IMG/VR virus record: IMGVR_UViG_3300017971_000026
Span: 1 to 64,000 of that record
Length of the DNA stretch: 64,000 nucleotides
From: a virus
Direction: 5' to 3' (one strand)
Shown here: positions 60,533 to 64,000 of the stretch, one piece after another
How positions within the stretch are numbered: position 1 is the first letter of the stretch
How the letters are laid out: each line of letters begins with the position of its first letter
The notes under the pieces: model-generated
What the model saw: the letters and a program-made list of their open reading frames with translations, nothing else
The model's database searches: none
What the model was told of the DNA's origin: nothing
Translations under genes and position numbers: made by a program

Positions 60533-61087
60533 ATGAGCGAGAACCAGCCGGTCTACCTGACCACCCGCGAGCACCGTGCGCTGCGCGACCTGCTCACCGC
60601 GCAGATCGCCTTCGAGGACGGCGCGCCGCCCGAGCCCACCGCCGAGGAGCGGGACCACGAGATGCACGGCGTCCGCCATCCGATCCAGGACGGCGACGAG
60701 GTCCTCTACCCGATCGCCTGCCGCAAGAACGTGATGCACCGTCGCCACGACGAGGACCTCGTGGCCTGTCGCTGGCGCGCGGACGACAAGGCGATCCAGG
60801 GCGCGGTGTCGTGCACGCTGTGTGGCAAGTGCGAGGGACCGGGGATGGTCCGACACGAGAAGCTTCGGTCGATGGTCGACGGGACCTACCTGCCGAGCAC
60901 GGCCGAGGGCGAACCATCGATTTTCGACGAGGCTGGGGCTCCGGAGCGGGCGGTGGAGATCACGACCATCCCGAAGATCACGATCTCGCACGGCGGCGGA
61001 TGGGACCCAAGGAGCGACCCGCGGGCGCATGACCCGACGCTCAACGAGTGCGTCGGGATGGTCGAGACGCTGGCCGAGAACGACTGA
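60533..61087 (+). CDS. unknown protein with Cys cluster, 184 aa
   Basis: Starts M-S-E-N-Q-P-V-Y-L-T-T-R-E-H. Contains 'I-A-C-R-K-N-V-M-H-R-R-H-D' and 'V-S-C-T-L-C-G-K-C-E-G-P-G', probably one zinc site (residues about 63-105). Monocistronic, class A, ended by a hairpin. No family recognised. Confidence 0.6.
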   Translation: MSENQPVYLTTREHRALRDLLTAQIAFEDGAPPEPTAEERDHEMHGVRHPIQDGDEVLYPIACRKNVMHRRHDEDLVACRWRADDKAIQGAVSCTLCGKCEGPGMVRHEKLRSMVDGTYLPSTAEGEPSIFDEAGAPERAVEITTIPKITISHGGGWDPRSDPRAHDPTLNECVGMVETLAEND

Positions 61088-61096
61088 CCACGCAGA

Positions 61097-61126
61097 AGCG
61101 CCCGACCCCTCGCGGGACCGGGCGCT
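61097..61126. terminator. bidirectional hairpin between convergent genes
   Basis: AGCGCCCG / CGGGCGCT stem (61097-61104, 61119-61126) with a partly paired 14-base interior. No U tract. It separates the plus gene ending 61087 from the capsid operon ending 61145. Confidence 0.55.
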
Positions 61127-61144
61127 CGTTCGAAGCTCGAAGGC

Positions 61145-61582
61145 TCAGGCGCTGCCGGGAGCGGCGAGGGCCTCGGCGAGCTCGAGCGGCATGATCGCCT
61201 TCTCGACGCGGTAGCCGGTGACGGCCGCCTGGAAGGTCAGCGTCGGCACGCCGGTCGCCGAGTAGATGACCTGAACTTCGCCGACCGCGGGCGCGGTAGT
61301 CCCGTAGACGATCGGGAAGTTGGTGACGCCGTCCTCGGACGTGACCGCGAAGATCCGGCCGGGTTCGGGGACGACGGCGCCCGACGAGTCGAGCGGGCCG
61401 TCGACGTGGGTGACCTGCGACGGCAGTCCGGTGCGGGTGGTCAGGCCCGGCACGAAGCTGGCGATGATGTCACCGAAGCCCCGGACGGGGTCGGAGTCGT
61501 CGCGCAACTGGGCGAGCGCGGTCTGCATGCGGGTGGGCTCGGTGGCCTCGTTGAGGAGGGTCTTGACGGTACGTCCTGCCAT
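61145..61582 (-). CDS. capsid decoration or minor head protein, 145 aa
   Basis: Starts M-A-G-R-T-V-K-T-L-L-N-E-A-T. N-terminal helix, then a beta domain with 'G-R-I-F-A-V-T-S-E-D-G-V-T-N-F' and 'V-Q-V-I-Y-S-A-T-G-V-P-T-L-T-F'. It is the gene after the major capsid protein, the usual place of a decoration protein. AAGGA 9 bases before the ATG; translated from the capsid mRNA. Confidence 0.6.
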   Translation of the reverse strand: MAGRTVKTLLNEATEPTRMQTALAQLRDDSDPVRGFGDIIASFVPGLTTRTGLPSQVTHVDGPLDSSGAVVPEPGRIFAVTSEDGVTNFPIVYGTTAPAVGEVQVIYSATGVPTLTFQAAVTGYRVEKAIMPLELAEALAAPGSA

Positions 61583-61616
61583 GATCTCTGGTCCTTTCTC
61601 TGCTCGAGGGTCGAGG

Positions 61617-63047
61617 CTAGTTGAGCGCCGTCTGGATCAGGCGCGCGCGCTTGTAGGCGACGCCGACCCGATCGCCGGCGGCGTTGCGGCCACCCGAGCT
61701 CGTGCCGGTGAGGCGGTTGGTCGGACAGACGTGGTCGCCGGCCCACGACCACGCGAGGGTCACGTTCTCGTTGAAGGCGTCGGTGGGCGCCTTGAGGATG
61801 AAGCGGATCCCGTCGAGGTCGATCTCGACGCCGCCGTTGGTCGCCCGCATGCCACCAACGCGACCGGCGACGCCGGCCTCGGACATGAAGGCGTTCTCGT
61901 TGAGGTGCTTCTCGCAGAGGGCGCTTTGGCCGATCACGATCGTGTTCATCAACTCGATCCCACCGGCGTTGGTGGTCTCGAGCCCGACGTCGCCGGACCC
62001 GAAGGCCAGTGGGGCCGAGGCGGGACGCGTCTGGACGAAGCTGTCCGGGTCGACGGTGTTGTCGCGCGGGACCTCGTTGTTCGCGAAGAAGGTGCAGCCA
62101 GCGGTGCGGCCAACCGCGAACTTGAGGTAGGGCGCGACGTCGAGACCCATGCCCTCGATCTGGCGCTGGAAGCTGTTGTCCAGCTGCAGTTGCTCCTCGC
62201 CGAGTGGGTCGAAGTGCACGTGGTAGTAGCCGTCAGCGCAGGGGCCGACGTTGTCGCGGCGGAGGCTCGAGATCGCCTTGCGGATCAGGTCCATCGTCAG
62301 GACCTTGCCCGCGGTGATCCCGTCCACCGTCGGTGCGCCGTTCGGCCGAATGACAACCGAGGCGTCGAGGGCGTCGATCCGGTTGCCGGCCGCGAGGCCA
62401 CCGACGGCGACGTCGAGCACGAGACGTCCGGGCCCGAGCGGGAAGTCGGTGTCATCCGGGATCGTCCCGATGATCTGCGAGCCGGCGAGCACGCCGTTGA
62501 CGTTGAACTCGCGCGGGTTGGCGGACGACACCGGGACGAGCGACCCGCTCAGCGGATCCGGGGTCTCGGTGAAGCCGTTGAGGGCCGAGACTTGGACCTC
62601 GAGACCAGCGGCCAGGATCGCGTCGACGATCGCGTGGCCGGCGGAGTAGTTCTGGTAGAGCCGGTTGCGGGGCAGCCGGTTGAGCACCTGAGCGGCCGCG
62701 AGCGAGAACTTGTGCTGCTTCTCGAGGTACGGGCTGATCGCGGTGACGTAGTTCGACGGCATGTGAACCTGCGTCTTGTCGCCGTACAGGTTCATCGTCG
62801 CCTTGTACTTCTCGTAGTCGAGCTGCGCGAAGCCGGGCTCGACGGCGGGATTCCGAGGCTTGGTCCGTGCCCGGAACAGGCCCGGGTTGAGGAACTCCAT
62901 GGTCTGACCCGCTCGGGCCTCCCAACGTTCGCGGTGCGCCGCGGCACGAAAGAGAAGCCCGGGGAACAGGGCCTCACCGATCGAACGCGCGATCGTGCGG
63001 TCCTGGATGATCTTGTCGAGGTTGGCGTTGCCGATGAGGATGTTCAT
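61617..63047 (-). CDS. major capsid protein
   Basis: 476 aa. Mixed alpha/beta, no enzyme motif; contains 'L-F-P-G-L-L-F-R-A-A-A-H', 'D-G-Y-Y-H-V-H-F-D-P' and '...I-V-I-G-Q-S-A-L-C-E-K-H-L'. Size, position between a scaffold-like gene and a small decoration-like gene, and GGAG ribosome binding site (high expression expected) support the call. It resembles P22-type coats more than short HK97 ones, but this is a loose impression. Confidence 0.7.
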   Translation of the reverse strand: MNILIGNANLDKIIQDRTIARSIGEALFPGLLFRAAAHRERWEARAGQTMEFLNPGLFRARTKPRNPAVEPGFAQLDYEKYKATMNLYGDKTQVHMPSNYVTAISPYLEKQHKFSLAAAQVLNRLPRNRLYQNYSAGHAIVDAILAAGLEVQVSALNGFTETPDPLSGSLVPVSSANPREFNVNGVLAGSQIIGTIPDDTDFPLGPGRLVLDVAVGGLAAGNRIDALDASVVIRPNGAPTVDGITAGKVLTMDLIRKAISSLRRDNVGPCADGYYHVHFDPLGEEQLQLDNSFQRQIEGMGLDVAPYLKFAVGRTAGCTFFANNEVPRDNTVDPDSFVQTRPASAPLAFGSGDVGLETTNAGGIELMNTIVIGQSALCEKHLNENAFMSEAGVAGRVGGMRATNGGVEIDLDGIRFILKAPTDAFNENVTLAWSWAGDHVCPTNRLTGTSSGGRNAAGDRVGVAYKRARLIQTALN

Positions 63048-63104
63048 TCGAGGTCTCCTGGTCGAGTGGCGAAGGTGGCCAGGAGACGGGGGCGCGCGTG
63101 TAGG

Positions 63105-63821
63105 TCAGTGGAAGATCCCGAGGCTTCGCTTGTGGGCTGCCCACTCGGCGGTGGACATGGCCATCGCGTCCTTGCCGGGTGGCGCGGACGGAGGAGCGGG
63201 GGCGACGGTCGCACCGCGAGGCGCCGACGATCCCGAGGTCGTTGTGGTCGCGGACGCAGACGGAGCCGCTTGGCGGAACAGGGCCGGGTGAGCGGCTGCG
63301 AGGTCCGGGATCACCGTGGCGAACTTGCCGTCGGGAGCCATCCGCTTCGCGCGCTCGTAGGCAAGCTTCTCGAAGTCGGGATCGTCGGCCAGCTGGTGGG
63401 CCGACGATCCGAGGGCTCGGAGGAAATCGATCCGAGCGTCGGCGTCCTTCTTGTCCGCCTCGGCGCGGGCCTTCTCGGCGGCGAGCCTCGTCTTGTGAGC
63501 GCGCTCGTCCTCGAGCATCCGCTGCAGACGCTGCTGCTCGGTCATCGCTGCGAGCTCGGCCTCCTTCTTCGCGGCGGCCTCCAACTCGGAGATCGCCTCC
63601 GCCTTCGCGGCTTGGCGATCCTGCTCGGCCTGCGCCGCCATGGCTTCGCGCTCCTGGGCCAGCTTGGCCTCGAGCGCCGCGCGGAACACCGGGTCCTGCA
63701 TGGGGTCGGGATCCGGGGCCGGCGGCTGAGCGGCCTCAACGACCGGTGGCTCCGGGGCGGGCTCGGCCGTTGGCGCGGGCTCCGGGGCGGGCGTGTCGGG
63801 GATCTGATCGTCGACGTCCAT
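63105..63821 (-). CDS. scaffolding protein
   Basis: 238 aa. Acidic Pro/Glu/Ala-rich N-terminus, a long charged coiled coil in residues 55-150 (E-A-K-L-A-Q-E-R-E-A-M-A-A-Q, L-Q-R-M-L-E-D-E-R-A-H-K-T-R-L), and a compact C-terminal capsid-binding end (W-A-A-H-K-R-S-L-G-I-F-H). This is the classic scaffold composition, directly upstream of the capsid gene. ATG seven bases after TAGGCT (class B), heading the head operon. Confidence 0.75.
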   Translation of the reverse strand: MDVDDQIPDTPAPEPAPTAEPAPEPPVVEAAQPPAPDPDPMQDPVFRAALEAKLAQEREAMAAQAEQDRQAAKAEAISELEAAAKKEAELAAMTEQQRLQRMLEDERAHKTRLAAEKARAEADKKDADARIDFLRALGSSAHQLADDPDFEKLAYERAKRMAPDGKFATVIPDLAAAHPALFRQAAPSASATTTTSGSSAPRGATVAPAPPSAPPGKDAMAMSTAEWAAHKRSLGIFH

Positions 63822-63834
63822 CGCGCCAAGCCTA
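63822..63834 (-). promoter_or_regulatory. class B promoter of the head operon
   Basis: TAGGCT, seven bases, ATG at 63821. Confidence 0.6.
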
Positions 63835-63842
63835 CACCACGA

Positions 63843-64000
63843 TCAAACCGTGTCGCCAGCCGCGTACCACTCGATCGTCCCCTGGCCCTGGACCTCGATG
63901 GTCGTCAGGCGGTCATCCGCGGCGAACTCGAACAGGATCGACCCGCTCAGCGATGGAAGCGTGGTGACGCCGGCGAGCTCGGTCGTCAGGCGGACGACGA
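63843..64000 (-). CDS. C-terminal fragment of an unidentified protein
   Basis: The frame enters from the right edge and ends with TGA at 63843-63845, giving the last 52 residues. Sequence is beta-type (L-F-E-F-A-A-D-D-R-L-T-T-I-E-V then I-E-W-Y-A-A-G-D-T-V). Consistent with a virion protein or domain; nothing more can be said. Confidence 0.6.
   Translation of the reverse strand, partial: VVRLTTELAGVTTLPSLSGSILFEFAADDRLTTIEVQGQGTIEWYAAGDTV

Noticed and set aside
1-64000. tRNA genes, CRISPR arrays, insertion sequences, integrase/att sites
   Set aside because: None recognised on reading both strands; the 22-bp iterons were considered as a CRISPR-like array but have no unique spacers of constant type and lie inside a gene.

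Overview
The window is part of the genome of a tailed double-stranded DNA phage with a contractile tail (myovirus morphology). It contains a large terminase subunit, portal, MuF-like head protein, scaffold and major capsid proteins, a tail sheath (852 aa) directly followed by a small tube protein, a tail-assembly chaperone pair with a lambda-type slippery site, a tape measure protein, and LysM, hub, spike and J-like baseplate proteins. I see no integrase, no CRISPR array and no tRNA gene. DNA is strongly G+C rich and packed with short overlaps (ATGA, GTGA, TGATG). The host cannot be read from the sequence; near-universal leaderless starts would suit a host that tolerates leaderless mRNA well (actinobacteria or Deinococcus-like), but that is only a guess. 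Both ends cut through genes.

Layout. 1-26 kb: virion genes on the minus strand (appendage proteins 1-3.2 kb; spike 4.2-5.1; hub 6.2-8.1; LysM protein 10-11; tape measure 11.6-13.9; chaperones 13.9-14.9; tube and sheath 17.2-20.2; neck genes 20.6-26.1), interrupted by small plus- or minus-strand islets of unknown genes. 26.1-26.3 kb: a gene-free switch region with two candidate small RNAs. 26.3-41.6 kb: plus-strand replication and recombination genes (SF2 helicase, origin-carrying initiator, DnaB-like helicase, XRE regulator, RecE-like nuclease, RecT, RuvC-like resolvase). 41.6-44.4 kb: secreted lysozyme-like protein and a LuxR-type regulator. 44.4-56.9 kb: terminase, portal, MuF and baseplate J genes on plus, interleaved with minus-strand nucleotide-metabolism and methylase genes. 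56.9-60.4 kb: methylase, ECF sigma factor and UvrD-like helicase on minus. 61-64 kb: decoration, capsid and scaffold genes on minus.

The most striking property is how genes are started. About 25 genes or operons have a class A promoter: GGGAAG(C/T)N, exactly 15 bases, GGTANN, then 6-8 bases to ATG/GTG. Another 25 or so have a class B promoter: TANNNT followed by 6 (rarely 7) bases and then ATG/GTG, the spacing expected of a sigma70-type -10 with transcription starting at the start codon. Both classes predict leaderless mRNAs. The phage encodes an ECF-type sigma factor (57635-58171), and the class A -35 resembles the GGAA-type -35 of ECF promoters, so a host-sigma to phage-ECF cascade is a reasonable hypothesis. 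In several divergent gene pairs the -10 of one class lies inside the -35 of the other on the opposite strand, so the two promoters could not be occupied together.

In the entries below, class A and class B mean these two promoter types. Which polymerase form uses which class, and the timing of each, are inferences.
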